A stretch of 64,000 nt of DNA from Pseudomonadales bacterium (GTDB taxonomy: Bacteria; Pseudomonadota; Gammaproteobacteria; Pseudomonadales; Azotimanducaceae): positions 1 through 64,000 of the forward strand of contig JAPYNO010000127.1 of the NCBI GenBank assembly GCA_028283025.1, in the 5' to 3' direction. This document shows positions 1-9,208 of this stretch, piece by piece; position 1 is the first letter of the stretch, and every line of letters starts with the position of its first letter. Position numbers and translations under genes: made by a program. The notes beneath the pieces are model-generated. The model had not been told where the DNA came from and ran no database searches. It saw only the letters and a list, made by a program, of their open reading frames with translations.

Positions 1-723
1 CTCCTTAGCGTCACCCTAGCCATCCTCGCCGCCTCCCTTGTCGGCACAGCACATGCGCAGCTTGAGGGCATTCAAGGCTCATCTGCCTGCACAGACCAGA
101 CACAACTAAAAACGTTCATTCTGCGAGCCCCAACCAACATCACAAAGAATTCGGTCACAATTACCTCGGAGAGTGGGGTAACTGGTGAGGGGATAACTCT
201 TGGAATCCCCGGCCCAAATAAGGGGTACCCCTTTACTGCTGTTCTAATAGTGCATGAACCTAATCAACCACTTTCACAGGGTAAAGCTCAACAACATGAT
301 ATTGTCCAGAATGCCGCTACGCGGGTGTCTACAACACCTCGAACCTTCACCGGCTTGAAACAGAATACGAATTATATTGTGTCCTATACCCATTCACGCC
401 AAGGCCGAAGCACTGTTTTCTCACGCCGTTGCTTCAGGACCGCGGTTGACCCCGCCGCTATGAGCAGGTCAGTTCAATACCATGCCGATATAGATAGGTA
501 TGCTGGCGGATGCTTCGCATTCGGTGGCACGCCTGCGCAAGTACAGGCATGTTTGTGCGGTGCTAGGAACGCATCCGGCCAATGGCGACGGCTACAACTG
601 GCAAATAAGCTCCGCAGAGCGAACAAAGCTCGGCTGCTGAACGAACTAACGCCCGAACGCGCTCAGGGGGTTGAGGTTTCGTCTTCTGCTGCCCGACGGC
701 AACGTCCCCGACACCCCGATTGA
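1..723 (+). CDS. Secreted protein with fibronectin-III-like segment, 5' partial
   Basis: The reading frame is open from the first base, so the true start lies outside the window. The first ~19 residues look like the hydrophobic core and end of a signal peptide, finishing in ...GTAHA before QLEG, which is a plausible signal peptidase I site. Around positions 345-450 the phrase FTGLKQNTNYIVSYTHSRQG resembles the late strands of a fibronectin type III or similar beta-sandwich domain. The last ~50 residues are rich in Arg, Ala and Gln and read like out-of-frame sequence, so the 3' part may be frameshifted. Export to the periplasm or beyond is inferred; the function is unknown. Confidence 0.5.
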   Translation, partial: LLSVTLAILAASLVGTAHAQLEGIQGSSACTDQTQLKTFILRAPTNITKNSVTITSESGVTGEGITLGIPGPNKGYPFTAVLIVHEPNQPLSQGKAQQHDIVQNAATRVSTTPRTFTGLKQNTNYIVSYTHSRQGRSTVFSRRCFRTAVDPAAMSRSVQYHADIDRYAGGCFAFGGTPAQVQACLCGARNASGQWRRLQLANKLRRANKARLLNELTPERAQGVEVSSSAARRQRPRHPD

Positions 724-1067
724 TGGCATCGCGGGAACTGCTTGAGAAGCACCCGCCCGCGCCAAACCCAAGCGCAATGCCTATGCCATAACGCAGCCCG
801 ATTCAGGCTGACGCAGTTCGAGTCGGCAGGCAATATTCCGAAATGTCCTGAACCGCTACATCGAGGGGAGAGCAGGCGGTGCTCCGTGTTATGCTAGCTT
901 TGCCCCAATTCTAAGGCAGAGAATGAGGGCTGGCTCTGGTAACAGTTCGGGAACCTGAAAGCAGTGCCGATGGGCACTCCTTTGAGCTGCTTGATGCGGT
1001 TGAAAGCTACTTCAAGCCCGCTCTTCCCTGATCCAGAAAGCTCCCTCTCCTTGTTGGCAGGCGTTTC
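724..1067. other. Stretch without recognisable gene
   Basis: No convincing coding frame, RNA gene or repeat is visible on either strand. It separates the secreted-protein fragment from the DUF6932-like gene and may contain the promoter of the latter. Confidence 0.4.
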
Positions 1068-1502
1068 GTGACAATTCTGCAATACGACGAAAATGGCTGC
1101 CTCTTGCCTGGGGAGCACGAAATGACGTGGCGTGAATTTGAAAGGATGTTTGCTTACAACGAGGCTCGAGGGAAATTACTCTCTCAACTCATGGATTTTA
1201 TCGAGGAGTACTGTAGGGGATGCTGTTTCAGCGCGATCATAGGCGGAAGCTACGTGACCAATAAGGAACAGCCGAACGACATAGATGTCGCATTCAACTT
1301 TGGTCGTGAGAACCCTAGCCTTTATGAGCGAAACCAAGCTCAGAAGATTATCGACAACCGGGATCAGATCAAGCGCGACTATGGCCTCGATGCTTTCTTT
1401 GGAGTAGCATGGAAAGCTAGGTTTCAGAGATTTCGGCCATTGGTTATGAATCTCCAAGCTATGCCCTCCAACCATAAAGGAACGGTGAAGATCCAACTAT
1501 GA
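1068..1502 (+). CDS. DUF6932-like nucleotidyltransferase-fold protein
   Basis: 144 aa with a GTG start. The N-terminus (LLPGEHEMTWREFERMF, then N-E-A-R) matches the usual opening of DUF6932 proteins. A nucleotidyltransferase-like core follows: G-G-S-Y-V-T-N-K-E then N-D-I-D-V, i.e. the GS...DxD arrangement that binds nucleotide and metal in this fold. Proteins of this family often sit in two-gene accessory cassettes, and here the stop overlaps the next start (ATGA at 1499-1502), so the two are translationally coupled. The role may be toxin-antitoxin-like or defence-related, but that is inference from the gene pairing only. Substrate unknown. Confidence 0.6.
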   Translation: MTILQYDENGCLLPGEHEMTWREFERMFAYNEARGKLLSQLMDFIEEYCRGCCFSAIIGGSYVTNKEQPNDIDVAFNFGRENPSLYERNQAQKIIDNRDQIKRDYGLDAFFGVAWKARFQRFRPLVMNLQAMPSNHKGTVKIQL

Positions 1503-2500
1503 CGACTTGGACTCAAAACCTAGAAGAAACCGTTGACATCTTTCTAAACGGCCTAGCGGACCTTCACCGGGAGCACGATCCCGATTCGACGTTTTACGCG
1601 AGCCTAGCCAACAGCTATAAGAAAGAGATTCATAAACTGTACCGGGAGGACCTTGCTGTCGCGAGCCTTTTGGATACCTCGCATTTAGTCGCACACTACT
1701 CTAGCGAATTGGACCTGAACCCAACGTTTTCGCTTGTGTCCAGTCTCTGCGGGCACTTGCACGGAGCCATTACAAATATCGCAGAATCATTTTTTCACCT
1801 GCGATCAGCCTCCACAGAGAAAGTGAAGTGGCCGAAAGAACTTACTCCCCAACTGTCGGGCATGGTGCCGGGCAACCTCGCTCTCGGAGTGCGCATCGGC
1901 ACGGGCGAGATCGCTCAACACGATTTGTTTGCTGATGAACTCCAGCTCATGGTCGATGATGTCGAATCCGCCCTAGATGGGGTCGCAAAGATCGGCGAGC
2001 TCCTGCAAAACGGTGAGCTTTCGCCTAGGTTTAAGGATGAATATCAGGATCCTGCAACGCGTGACATCATCCTTGCGGCTGCTGCGAACCTCTCTCCCTC
2101 ATCACGAGGGCTGGTTCAACAAGTGGTTTTTCAGCAGAAAAACAATGCCAGCCAAAATCAAGCTCCCTTGACTAGGGAATCGGGCAAGGTCCTGCGCCAA
2201 GAATTACGCCGGCCGGAGAAGACAGCCAAGAAGGGGGCGTTTTCGGGCTTAGTACGAGCGGTCGACCTCGACACACGCAGATTCACCTTACGCAAGGTTT
2301 CAGAATGGGGATCGATCAGATGCATATTTCGAACACCTTCCGAACAGAGGGCTGCGGCACTAGAAGGCATCCTGAATGCGAGCGTTAAGGTATCAGGGGC
2401 ATATGAAACCGCTCCGGGCAAGGACACGCCTAGGCTCATGCATGTGCACGAAATTGACATCATTACTCCTGCCGCCGAGCAAAACGAGCTCGACCTATAG
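1499..2500 (+). CDS. Hypothetical protein coupled to the DUF6932-like gene
   Basis: 333 aa, ATG start overlapping the upstream stop by 4 bp. I do not recognise a family. The N-terminal two thirds are predicted mostly helical with several acidic stretches (for example D-D-V-E-S-A-L-D-G-V-A-K-I around residue 160). The C-terminal ~100 residues look like a small beta-rich domain (FSGLVRAVDLDTRRFTLRKV, then a conserved-looking W-G-S-I-R-C). No signal peptide or membrane segment is visible. The 4-bp overlap makes it the probable functional partner of the nucleotidyltransferase-fold protein. Confidence 0.55.
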   Translation: MTTWTQNLEETVDIFLNGLADLHREHDPDSTFYASLANSYKKEIHKLYREDLAVASLLDTSHLVAHYSSELDLNPTFSLVSSLCGHLHGAITNIAESFFHLRSASTEKVKWPKELTPQLSGMVPGNLALGVRIGTGEIAQHDLFADELQLMVDDVESALDGVAKIGELLQNGELSPRFKDEYQDPATRDIILAAAANLSPSSRGLVQQVVFQQKNNASQNQAPLTRESGKVLRQELRRPEKTAKKGAFSGLVRAVDLDTRRFTLRKVSEWGSIRCIFRTPSEQRAAALEGILNASVKVSGAYETAPGKDTPRLMHVHEIDIITPAAEQNELDL

Positions 2501-2537
2501 AATCAAGCCAGTTAGCCCGAATTTCAGGATGGTCGAG

Positions 2538-2759
2538 CTAAGCAACCGCGATAATCGCCCTGATTTTCCACCAACCGGCACGCTCAAATTCCAAGATAAG
2601 CCTGCTCCTTCCATAGCATGAAATATTCAATTGACAACGTTCCCTTTTTCGACGGACATGGAGGATTCGATACAAGCTTTCTTCGATCAGTCGCTGGAGT
2701 GAAGCACTTTCCTTCCTAGCCACATGCTTGGCCTGCTCAAGCAACTCATCAGGAAGCAC
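2538..2759 (-). pseudogene. Remnant of VapB-like ribbon-helix-helix antitoxin
   Basis: The first ~30 codons read LPDELLEQAKHVARKESASL then Q-R-L-I-E-E-S-L, the classic ribbon-helix-helix antitoxin pattern (short beta strand, two helices). In frame just upstream, after Ile and Ala codons, there is a TGA (2766-2768), and an upstream ATG lies in another frame, so the normal N-terminus is lost to a small frameshift. The frame after the second helix is not recognisable. No toxin gene is adjacent. I read it as a decayed antitoxin; a functional short protein from the GTG at 2759 is less likely. Confidence 0.4.
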
Positions 2760-2820
2760 AATCGCTCAGTTTTCTTTTCCCGCATACTTGCCTCGCTCAC
2801 CAACCAATTTGACACCATTC

Positions 2821-2843
2821 CGGGCAATTCCTAGAATTGCCCG
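2821..2843. repeat. Perfect 10-bp hairpin before the riboswitch
   Basis: CGGGCAATTC and its complement GAATTGCCCG are separated by CTA. There is no following T-run, so it is not a typical rho-independent terminator. It lies immediately 5' of the cobalamin riboswitch and could be a transcription boundary or an operator. Confidence 0.45.
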
Positions 2844-2844
2844 C

Positions 2845-3005
2845 AGATGGTGCTACTCAAACAAGTAGTCAAAAGGGAACCCGGTGCGAAGCCGGGGCTG
2901 TACCCGCAACTGTAAGCCAGAAGCTTGCGGCCAATGCGCCACTGGAGTGATCTCCGGGAAGGCGGCCAACAAGCGTTGATCGGCGAGCCAGGAGACCTGC
3001 CATCG
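2845..3005 (+). promoter_or_regulatory. Cobalamin (B12) riboswitch
   Basis: The strand carries the conserved cobalamin aptamer elements in order: AGGGAACCCGGTGCGAAGCC, then the B12-box-like core with CCGCAACTGT, then GCCACTGG, CGGGAAGGC, and the closing GAGCCAGGAGACCTGCC. The 5' GATGG (2846-2850) can pair with CCATC (3000-3004) to form the basal stem. It lies about 160 nt upstream of btuB and the six following transport and corrinoid-assembly genes. By analogy with known btuB riboswitches, adenosylcobalamin binding should lower expression of the downstream operon. I did not resolve the expression platform. Confidence 0.93.
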
Positions 3006-3163
3006 CGTCGTTCGTTCAAGGACCGGGCTTTGTCTATGAACGGGGAAAGCGTTGCACCGCTTGTTCTTCCTGAGTAACGACCTAGCTGGCCTGTGCCCGC
3101 AGCCTGCGCGGCACGGCCTGACCGATTTCGTTGCCAACTGAGGGAAGCCAAGGAGACAACAAA

Positions 3164-5062
3164 ATGACCCAGTCCATAAGACGAGGCGCGAGCGCGGAGG
3201 CGCCCGTGCTAGACAAGCTAGCTGCGCTGGCATTCGCCGCGACGACTGCGACGATGCTGACCGCTGGCGCAATCGCGGAAGTGCTAGACGAAGCGCCGCA
3301 CACACAAATCGAGACCATCGTCGTCACTGCAACGCGCATCGAGCAAACCCCAGCCGAGACGGGATCGACCGTGCGCATCATCGACGCGGACGAGCTACAA
3401 GCCATGGGCTTCTCTCATGCACTCGATGCCATCGCGCGCGCACCGGGCGTCACTGTCAATCAAAACGGTAGTTTCGGAGGGGCTGCTGGTGTGCGTATTC
3501 GCGGCGCTTCGAGCGACCAAACACTGGTGCTGATCGATGGGGTGGCGGTCAACGACGCCTCGTCGCCCGGCGGCGGCTACAACTTCGCCCGTGTTGACAC
3601 TGAGAATATCGAGCGTATCGAGATTCTGAGCGGCCCTCAGTCAACGCTGTGGGGAACCGATGCCATTGGCGGCGTGGTTTCCATCGCCACCAAGCGGCCT
3701 GAGCAGGGGATGGGCGGCAATCTGTTCGCGCAAGCTGGTTCCTTCGACAGTTTTCGCGGCGGGGCTTCCGTCTCTCGCGGCGGCGATGCGGGTGATTTCC
3801 GACTTGCGGCCACCCGGTTGGACGCGAAGGGCCTGTCTAAGGCCGATGAGCGCAACGGCAATAGCGAAGAGGACGGCATGGAATCGCTGACACTCTCCGC
3901 TCGCGGCGGGATCAATCTTGGGCGCGGTCTGCGTCTTGAAGGCAGTCTGCTGTGGAACGATTCGACCGCCGAATTCGATGGCTTCCGTTCCGGGGCCGAA
4001 GGCAGTGTCGGCGATGGCGATGAGGTCAGCAAGACCGAGGAACTGTCTGGGCACATGGCGCTACGAGCACCGCTCTTTGATGCACGGCTCGACAATCTGC
4101 TGCTCGTAGGTCGTTCCGAGATTGATCGCGAGAACCTGACGAACGGCAGCCCTAGCTTTGATGCCACCGGCGAACGCACGATTTTTCATTATCAGGGCAC
4201 CTTGACCATCAATGCGCAAAGCACACTCGCGGTGGGCGCTGAGCGTGAAGGGGCCAAGGCGAAGGACAACGATAGCGCCATTCGTGGCCTGTTCGCGCTC
4301 TATGAGTGGCATCCTGTGCAGGTGCTGACGCTCACGGGTGGCATTCGCTCCGACGATCACAATCGGTTCGGCTCCCCCACCACTGCCCGCTTCGCGGCTG
4401 CGTTTCAGGCCTTGCCAAGCCTGACGCTACGCACTAGCTGGGGGGAAGGATTCAAGGCGCCATCGCTTTTTCAAACGACCTATGTGTGCTGCGGCGCTTC
4501 GATGCCCAACGCCGCCCTGCAGCCGGAACGTTCTGAAGGCGTCGATGTCGGTGTCGAGTGGCATCTGGCCAACGGAGCCGGGCATATTGGCCTGACCTAT
4601 TTCCGCCAGGACACGGACAACCTGATTAACTTTTCGTTCGCGGTCGGGGGCTACGAAAACATCAACAAGGCCGAATCGAAGGGCTTCGAAGTCTCGGCCG
4701 CTTGGCAACTTAACGATACGGTCTCGTTATCGGCGGACTACGCGCACATCCAGGCGGAGGAAGGCGATGGCACGCCGCTGCTTCGACTGCCCGAACATTC
4801 CGGCGACCTCGCCCTTGGGTTCACGCCATCCGGCCCGTTCTCCGGTGCTGTCCTTGCGCGGTTCAACGGCCGAGAACCTGATCGTGGCGGCATCAAACTA
4901 GACGATTGGACGCGCATCGACATCAGCGGCCGATACATGGTTGCCGATGAGTTCGAGTTGTTCGGGCGCATCGAAAACCTGTTCGATGTCCACTACCAGC
5001 AAATCCTCGGCTATGGGACGCCGGGGCTGTCCGGCTCGTTGGGACTGCGGTGGCACTTCTAG
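3164..5062 (+). CDS. btuB: TonB-dependent outer-membrane vitamin B12 receptor
   Basis: About 632 aa from the ATG at 3164, which has AAGGAG at 3150-3155; a longer TTG frame exists but lacks this support. A signal-peptide-like N-terminus is followed by a TonB box region (IETIVVTATRIEQTPAETGS), a plug domain (VRIRGASSDQTLVLIDGVAV, then IERIEILSGPQSTLWG) and a 22-strand-type barrel ending in ...GSLGLRWHF, with the terminal Phe typical of outer-membrane proteins. The length and B12 riboswitch upstream identify it as BtuB, which brings corrinoids across the outer membrane using TonB energy. It overlaps btuF by 13 bp and starts the import operon. Confidence 0.92.
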   Translation: MTQSIRRGASAEAPVLDKLAALAFAATTATMLTAGAIAEVLDEAPHTQIETIVVTATRIEQTPAETGSTVRIIDADELQAMGFSHALDAIARAPGVTVNQNGSFGGAAGVRIRGASSDQTLVLIDGVAVNDASSPGGGYNFARVDTENIERIEILSGPQSTLWGTDAIGGVVSIATKRPEQGMGGNLFAQAGSFDSFRGGASVSRGGDAGDFRLAATRLDAKGLSKADERNGNSEEDGMESLTLSARGGINLGRGLRLEGSLLWNDSTAEFDGFRSGAEGSVGDGDEVSKTEELSGHMALRAPLFDARLDNLLLVGRSEIDRENLTNGSPSFDATGERTIFHYQGTLTINAQSTLAVGAEREGAKAKDNDSAIRGLFALYEWHPVQVLTLTGGIRSDDHNRFGSPTTARFAAAFQALPSLTLRTSWGEGFKAPSLFQTTYVCCGASMPNAALQPERSEGVDVGVEWHLANGAGHIGLTYFRQDTDNLINFSFAVGGYENINKAESKGFEVSAAWQLNDTVSLSADYAHIQAEEGDGTPLLRLPEHSGDLALGFTPSGPFSGAVLARFNGREPDRGGIKLDDWTRIDISGRYMVADEFELFGRIENLFDVHYQQILGYGTPGLSGSLGLRWHF

Positions 5063-5952
5063 CCCGCCTGTCTCACCGACTGCCGTCGCGAGGAGGGTGG
5101 CTCGCGCTTGCCGTCCTGCTCGCTGGTTGCGGCGAACAGCCAGCGGGCGTTTTGCCGGAACCGAGCGGGATTCCGCAACGCATCGTGAGCCTCGACTATT
5201 GCGCCGACCAGTATGTCCTACGACTCGTCGAGCGGGCGCGAATTTTGGCGGTTTCACCAGACGCCCGGCGCGAATTTTCCTACATGCGCACAGCGGCTGA
5301 CGGCCTGCCAAGCGTGCGGCCCGTGGTCGAGGATGTCATCGTGCGAAAGCCCGACCTCGTAGTACGCTCCTATGGCGGCGGGCCGCAAGCGACGGCCATG
5401 TTCGAGCGCGCCGGCATCGCGGTGCATCAACTCGGTTGGGCGGACGACTTCCCAAGCATTCTGCGCACAATCCAGGCAACAGCCGAAGCCGTAGGTTCCA
5501 TCGCCGAGGGACAGAAGGTTGTGCAAGAGACGACAAAGCGAATCGCCCGGATATCCGAGCAGCCTGCCGCTCCCACCGCTCTGTACATGACCCCTGCGGG
5601 CGTCACTTCCGGACCGGGTTCGCTCATCCACACGATGCTTGATGCCGCCGGATTGCAGAACTTTGAAGCCCGGTCGGGCTGGTGGCCGATCCCTTTGGAA
5701 CGGCTCGCCTACGAACAACCCGACCTCATTGCGGCAGCTTTTTTCGAGAGCGCGACCAACCATCCTCATGCTTGGAGCGCAACCCGGCATCCGGTGGCGC
5801 AAAGCCAACTCCGGACACGCGAAGTCATCCCAATTCAAGGCGCTTGGACTGCCTGCGGAGGATGGTTTCTGATGGACGCAGTGGAGGCATTGAGCAAGGG
5901 CGCGCGACCATGCGGCTCAGAAAGCGTCGGTGAGCTATGCGCACAGGGTTGA
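5050..5952 (+). CDS. btuF: Corrinoid-binding lipoprotein of ABC importer
   Basis: 300 aa, GTG start overlapping the btuB end. The N-terminus carries a lipobox (LAVLLAGC at about residues 20-27), so the mature protein is probably anchored by lipidated Cys on the periplasmic side. The rest fits the class III solute-binding fold: PQRIVSLDYCADQYVLRLV near the start, then a V-V-E-D-V-I-V-R-K-P-D-L-V-V segment, as in BtuF and related metal-chelate binding proteins. It would hand corrinoids from BtuB to BtuCD. Its position between btuB and btuC and the riboswitch upstream support the corrinoid substrate. Confidence 0.85.
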   Translation: MALLARLSHRLPSRGGWLALAVLLAGCGEQPAGVLPEPSGIPQRIVSLDYCADQYVLRLVERARILAVSPDARREFSYMRTAADGLPSVRPVVEDVIVRKPDLVVRSYGGGPQATAMFERAGIAVHQLGWADDFPSILRTIQATAEAVGSIAEGQKVVQETTKRIARISEQPAAPTALYMTPAGVTSGPGSLIHTMLDAAGLQNFEARSGWWPIPLERLAYEQPDLIAAAFFESATNHPHAWSATRHPVAQSQLRTREVIPIQGAWTACGGWFLMDAVEALSKGARPCGSESVGELCAQG

Positions 5953-6920
5953 TCGCGCTGGCACTCGCCTCCCTTGCGGCAGTGTTTGCCGCCTGCCTAT
6001 TGGGCCCGACACAGATGAGCGTCGAGCGGGTTGTATTGGCGCTGCTCGGGCTCGGCGCGCCGGGCGATCAGCTCGTTGTTGTACAGATCCGGCTGCCGCG
6101 CGCGCTCGCCGCATTTGCCGTCGGCGCTGCCCTTGGCGCGAGCGGTGCCGCACTACAAGGGCTGCTGCGCAACCCGCTCGCTGAACCCGGGGTACTTGGT
6201 GTTTCGGCATCGGCATCGCTTGCTGCCACCGCGACCCTCTACTACGGTTTGGCGGCGATCAGTGCTTGGGCCATGCCAGTCGCCGCCATCTCCGGCGCGC
6301 TTGCGGCAACCACGCTGATCGCGCTGACCGCACTGCGCACCGCCTCCGCCGTCACGCTTATCCTCATCGGCGTAGGGTTTTCAAGCTTTGCTGGCGCGAT
6401 CATGAATTTGCTGTTGAATCTCGCCCCGAATCCCTTTTCCCTTGCGGATATGATCAACTGGATGCTAGGGTCGGTGGCCAATCGCAGCTTCCACGACCTC
6501 GCGTTGGCCGCACCTTTCCTCATGGCTGGGTTGTTGATTCTGTTCATCAGCAGACATGGCCTCTCGGCGTTGACGCTCGGGGAGGAAGCAGCGAGCGGCA
6601 TCGGCCTCGATCTCAAAAGGCAGCGCTTGCTAGTCGTGCTCGGCACCGGCCTCGCCACTGGCGCCGCTGTGTCGCTCGCTGGTGTCATCGGCTTCGTTGG
6701 CATTGTCGCTCCACACATCGTTCGATCCATGGTCGATCATGATCCGGCGCGCTCACTACTCCCCGCTGCGTTGCTAGCTGGCTTGATGCTGGTATTAGCA
6801 GACATCGGCGTGCGCATTGTTCCGACGAGCAGCGAACTCAAGCTCGGCGTGCTGGCAGCATTGATCGGCGCGCCTGCTTTCATCTGGATCGCCATGCGAA
6901 GGCGCACTGTTCATGACTAA
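5937..6920 (+). CDS. btuC: Corrinoid ABC transporter permease (FecCD family)
   Basis: 327 aa, ATG start inside the btuF end (16-bp overlap). Multiple hydrophobic helices cover most of the protein, as expected for the ten-helix FecCD/BtuC fold. The family signature GASGAALQGLLRNPLAEPGV and later L-A-G-V-I-G-F-V-G-I-V-A-P-H are present; the latter is the cytoplasmic coupling segment that contacts the ATPase. It forms the membrane channel of the BtuCDF importer. The downstream btuD overlaps by 8 bp, so the two subunits are translationally coupled. Confidence 0.9.
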   Translation: MRTGLIALALASLAAVFAACLLGPTQMSVERVVLALLGLGAPGDQLVVVQIRLPRALAAFAVGAALGASGAALQGLLRNPLAEPGVLGVSASASLAATATLYYGLAAISAWAMPVAAISGALAATTLIALTALRTASAVTLILIGVGFSSFAGAIMNLLLNLAPNPFSLADMINWMLGSVANRSFHDLALAAPFLMAGLLILFISRHGLSALTLGEEAASGIGLDLKRQRLLVVLGTGLATGAAVSLAGVIGFVGIVAPHIVRSMVDHDPARSLLPAALLAGLMLVLADIGVRIVPTSSELKLGVLAALIGAPAFIWIAMRRRTVHD

Positions 6921-7716
6921 CTCGCAACACACCCCATCCCGCGTATTGAACAAGGGGCACGAATTAGTAGTGTCCGGCCTTACCCTTAGGGCGGGCGGTG
7001 TGACGCTTGTTGAAGACGCTTCGTTTCGCCTGCGCAGCGGCGAACTGGTTGCCCTGCTCGGGCGCAACGGCGCTGGTAAAACCAGCCTGCTGCGGGGCGC
7101 GATCGGCATTGCGCCGCGCACGAGTGGCCAGTCGCGCATCAAAGATGAGGATACAGCTCGGATGCCATCCGGGCAACGCGCCAAGCACTTGGCGTATCTG
7201 CCGCAAAACCGACCGCTCGCCTGGCCCAATCCGGTTCGCGATGTTGTAGCGCTCGGGCGCTTTGCGCATGGCGTTGCGCTAGGACGACTACGCGGCGTCG
7301 ATGCGCAAGCTGTAGAGCGGGCGCTCATCGCCTGCGACCTGCAAGACCTCGCCGAACGATCAACAGCCACCTTGTCGGGCGGCGAGCTGGCGCGCGTGCA
7401 TTGCGCTCGCGCCTTCGCCGCCGAAGCATCCTTGTTGATCGCCGACGAGCCGGTGGCGGAACTCGACCCCTATCATCAGTTTCGAGTCATGGAGTTGATT
7501 CGCAACTATGTTGACCAAGGAGGCGGCGCCTTGGTTGTGCTGCACGACATTGTGCTCGCCCGGCGCTATGCGACCCGCCTGATCTGGATGAAGGACGGAC
7601 GCATTGTCGCCGATGGCCCACCTGAAGCAACCTTGGATGCGGATCGGCTGGCAGAGATTTATGGCGTGCGCGGACACATCGAAGACACCCGTGTGGTGAT
7701 CGACGGGCCGCTATAG
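6913..7716 (+). CDS. btuD: Corrinoid ABC transporter ATP-binding protein
   Basis: 267 aa. Walker A is LLGRNGAGKTSLL (about residues 49-61), the ABC signature is LSGGELARVHCARAF, and Walker B is LLIADEPVAELDP, followed by the switch histidine in VVLHDI. This is a complete nucleotide-binding domain of the iron-chelate/B12 importer group. It powers BtuC-mediated uptake in the inner membrane. The gene overlaps btuC and is followed after 12 bp by cobQ, so import and corrinoid modification appear to be one transcription unit. Confidence 0.9.
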   Translation: MTNSQHTPSRVLNKGHELVVSGLTLRAGGVTLVEDASFRLRSGELVALLGRNGAGKTSLLRGAIGIAPRTSGQSRIKDEDTARMPSGQRAKHLAYLPQNRPLAWPNPVRDVVALGRFAHGVALGRLRGVDAQAVERALIACDLQDLAERSTATLSGGELARVHCARAFAAEASLLIADEPVAELDPYHQFRVMELIRNYVDQGGGALVVLHDIVLARRYATRLIWMKDGRIVADGPPEATLDADRLAEIYGVRGHIEDTRVVIDGPL

Positions 7717-7728
7717 GAAGAGCAGGTG

Positions 7729-9201
7729 ATGCGGGCGAGGGCATTGATGATTCAAGGTACCGGCTCGGATGTCGGCAAGTCGCTCATTGTCGCAGCACTG
7801 TGCCGCATCGCCCGTAGGCGCGGCATTGCGGTGGCGCCGTTCAAGCCGCAAAACATGTCGAACAACGCGGCTGTGTGCGCCAATGGTGAAATTGGTCGCG
7901 CCCAAGCCCTGCAAGCGCAAGCGGCTGGCCTCGAACCGCATGTAGATTTCAATCCCATACTGCTGAAGCCCGAATCGGACAAAAGCGCTCAGGTAGTAGT
8001 GCAGGGCAAGGTCGCCAACAGCCAAACCGCCGCCGACTATATGGCGAGACGGATGAGTCGAATGGGCGCTGTGATTGAGAGCTTTGAGCGGCTTGCCAAC
8101 AACTATCAACTGATCCTCGTGGAAGGCGCGGGCAGCCCTGCGGAGATCAACCTGCGGGCGGGCGATATTGCCAACATGGGTTTTGCCCGGCGTCTCGATG
8201 TGCCTGTTTGCTTGGTGGGCGACATCGATAAGGGCGGCGTGACTGCCAGCCTCGTCGGGACGCGCACGGTTCTCGCGCAAGAAGACGCGGCTTTGATCAA
8301 AGGATTCATCATCAATAAGTTCCGCGGTGATGCCACGCTCTTCGATGATGGTTTTGCCGCCATTGAAGCACGCACCGGCTGGCGCGGCTTTGGCGTCGTT
8401 CCGTGGCTTTCTAGCGCCCATCTGTTGCCAGCCGAGGACGCTGTTGTCCTTGAGCGCGAAACTCTTGTCGGCGAGGACGGCTTGGTCGTTGTCGCGCCCA
8501 TGCTTTCCCGCATCGCCAACTTTGACGATGCCGATCCGTTGCGCATGGATTCTGGCATCGATTTCCGTTGGATACCGCCTGGTCGCGCACTGCCTCGGGA
8601 TGCCGATGTCGTCATCCTGTTCGGCACCAAATCGACCTTGGGCGACCTCGCCTTTTTGCGCGCTCAAGGCTGGCACCACGACATTCTCGCGCATGTGCGC
8701 ACAGGCGGCAGGGTGCTAGGACTGTGCGGCGGCTTTCAAATGCTGGGACGCACGATCAGGGACGCCGAGGGCGCGGATGGAGCGGCTGGGCAGGCGGACG
8801 GACTTGGGCTGCTCGACGTGCATACCGAAATGATGGGCGCCAAGGCCGTTTCCCCGGTGCGTGGTCATTGCCTGCGCACCGGCTCGATGATCGAGGGCTA
8901 TGAGATTCACGTCGGGCAAACAACCGGCCCGGACACTGAGCGTCCGTTGTTCGAACTGCAAGGGCGGCATGACGGCGCAGTTTCAGCCGACGGCAAGGTT
9001 GAAGGCACCTATGTCCACAGCGTGTTTGCTAGCGATGCGTTTCGCAAGGCTTGGCTGCGCCGCGCGGGCGCTGTCAAAGTTTCGACGCTCGACTATCGAG
9101 CTGCCGTGGAAGCCGCCATCGACGCAATCGCCGACGATGTAGAGCAAGCAATCGATATAGAGGCGCTGCTGGCGTGCGCATCAAAGCCGCGGCAGCCATA
9201 G
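7729..9201 (+). CDS. cobQ: Cobyric acid synthase
   Basis: About 490 aa from ATG 7729 (AGGAAGAGCAGG just upstream; a GTG 3 bp earlier is possible). The N-terminal dethiobiotin-synthetase-like P-loop reads MIQGTGSDVGKSLIVAALCR, followed by FKPQNMSNN, both hallmarks of CobQ. The C-terminal glutamine amidotransferase domain has the nucleophile Cys in VLGLCGGFQMLG and the His in GTYVHSVF. The enzyme adds amide groups to adenosylcobyrinic acid diamide using glutamine and ATP. Its presence without any upstream corrin-ring genes in this window suggests amidation of imported or elsewhere-made precursors. Confidence 0.94.
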   Translation: MRARALMIQGTGSDVGKSLIVAALCRIARRRGIAVAPFKPQNMSNNAAVCANGEIGRAQALQAQAAGLEPHVDFNPILLKPESDKSAQVVVQGKVANSQTAADYMARRMSRMGAVIESFERLANNYQLILVEGAGSPAEINLRAGDIANMGFARRLDVPVCLVGDIDKGGVTASLVGTRTVLAQEDAALIKGFIINKFRGDATLFDDGFAAIEARTGWRGFGVVPWLSSAHLLPAEDAVVLERETLVGEDGLVVVAPMLSRIANFDDADPLRMDSGIDFRWIPPGRALPRDADVVILFGTKSTLGDLAFLRAQGWHHDILAHVRTGGRVLGLCGGFQMLGRTIRDAEGADGAAGQADGLGLLDVHTEMMGAKAVSPVRGHCLRTGSMIEGYEIHVGQTTGPDTERPLFELQGRHDGAVSADGKVEGTYVHSVFASDAFRKAWLRRAGAVKVSTLDYRAAVEAAIDAIADDVEQAIDIEALLACASKPRQP

Positions 9202-9208
9202 CAAGCCG

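Noticed and set aside
2821..2843. Hairpin as a rho-independent terminator
   Set aside because: There is no T-run after the stem; the sequence continues into the riboswitch.
7711..8694. 327-codon open frame on the minus strand
   Set aside because: Antisense to cobQ; no ribosome site and no motif.
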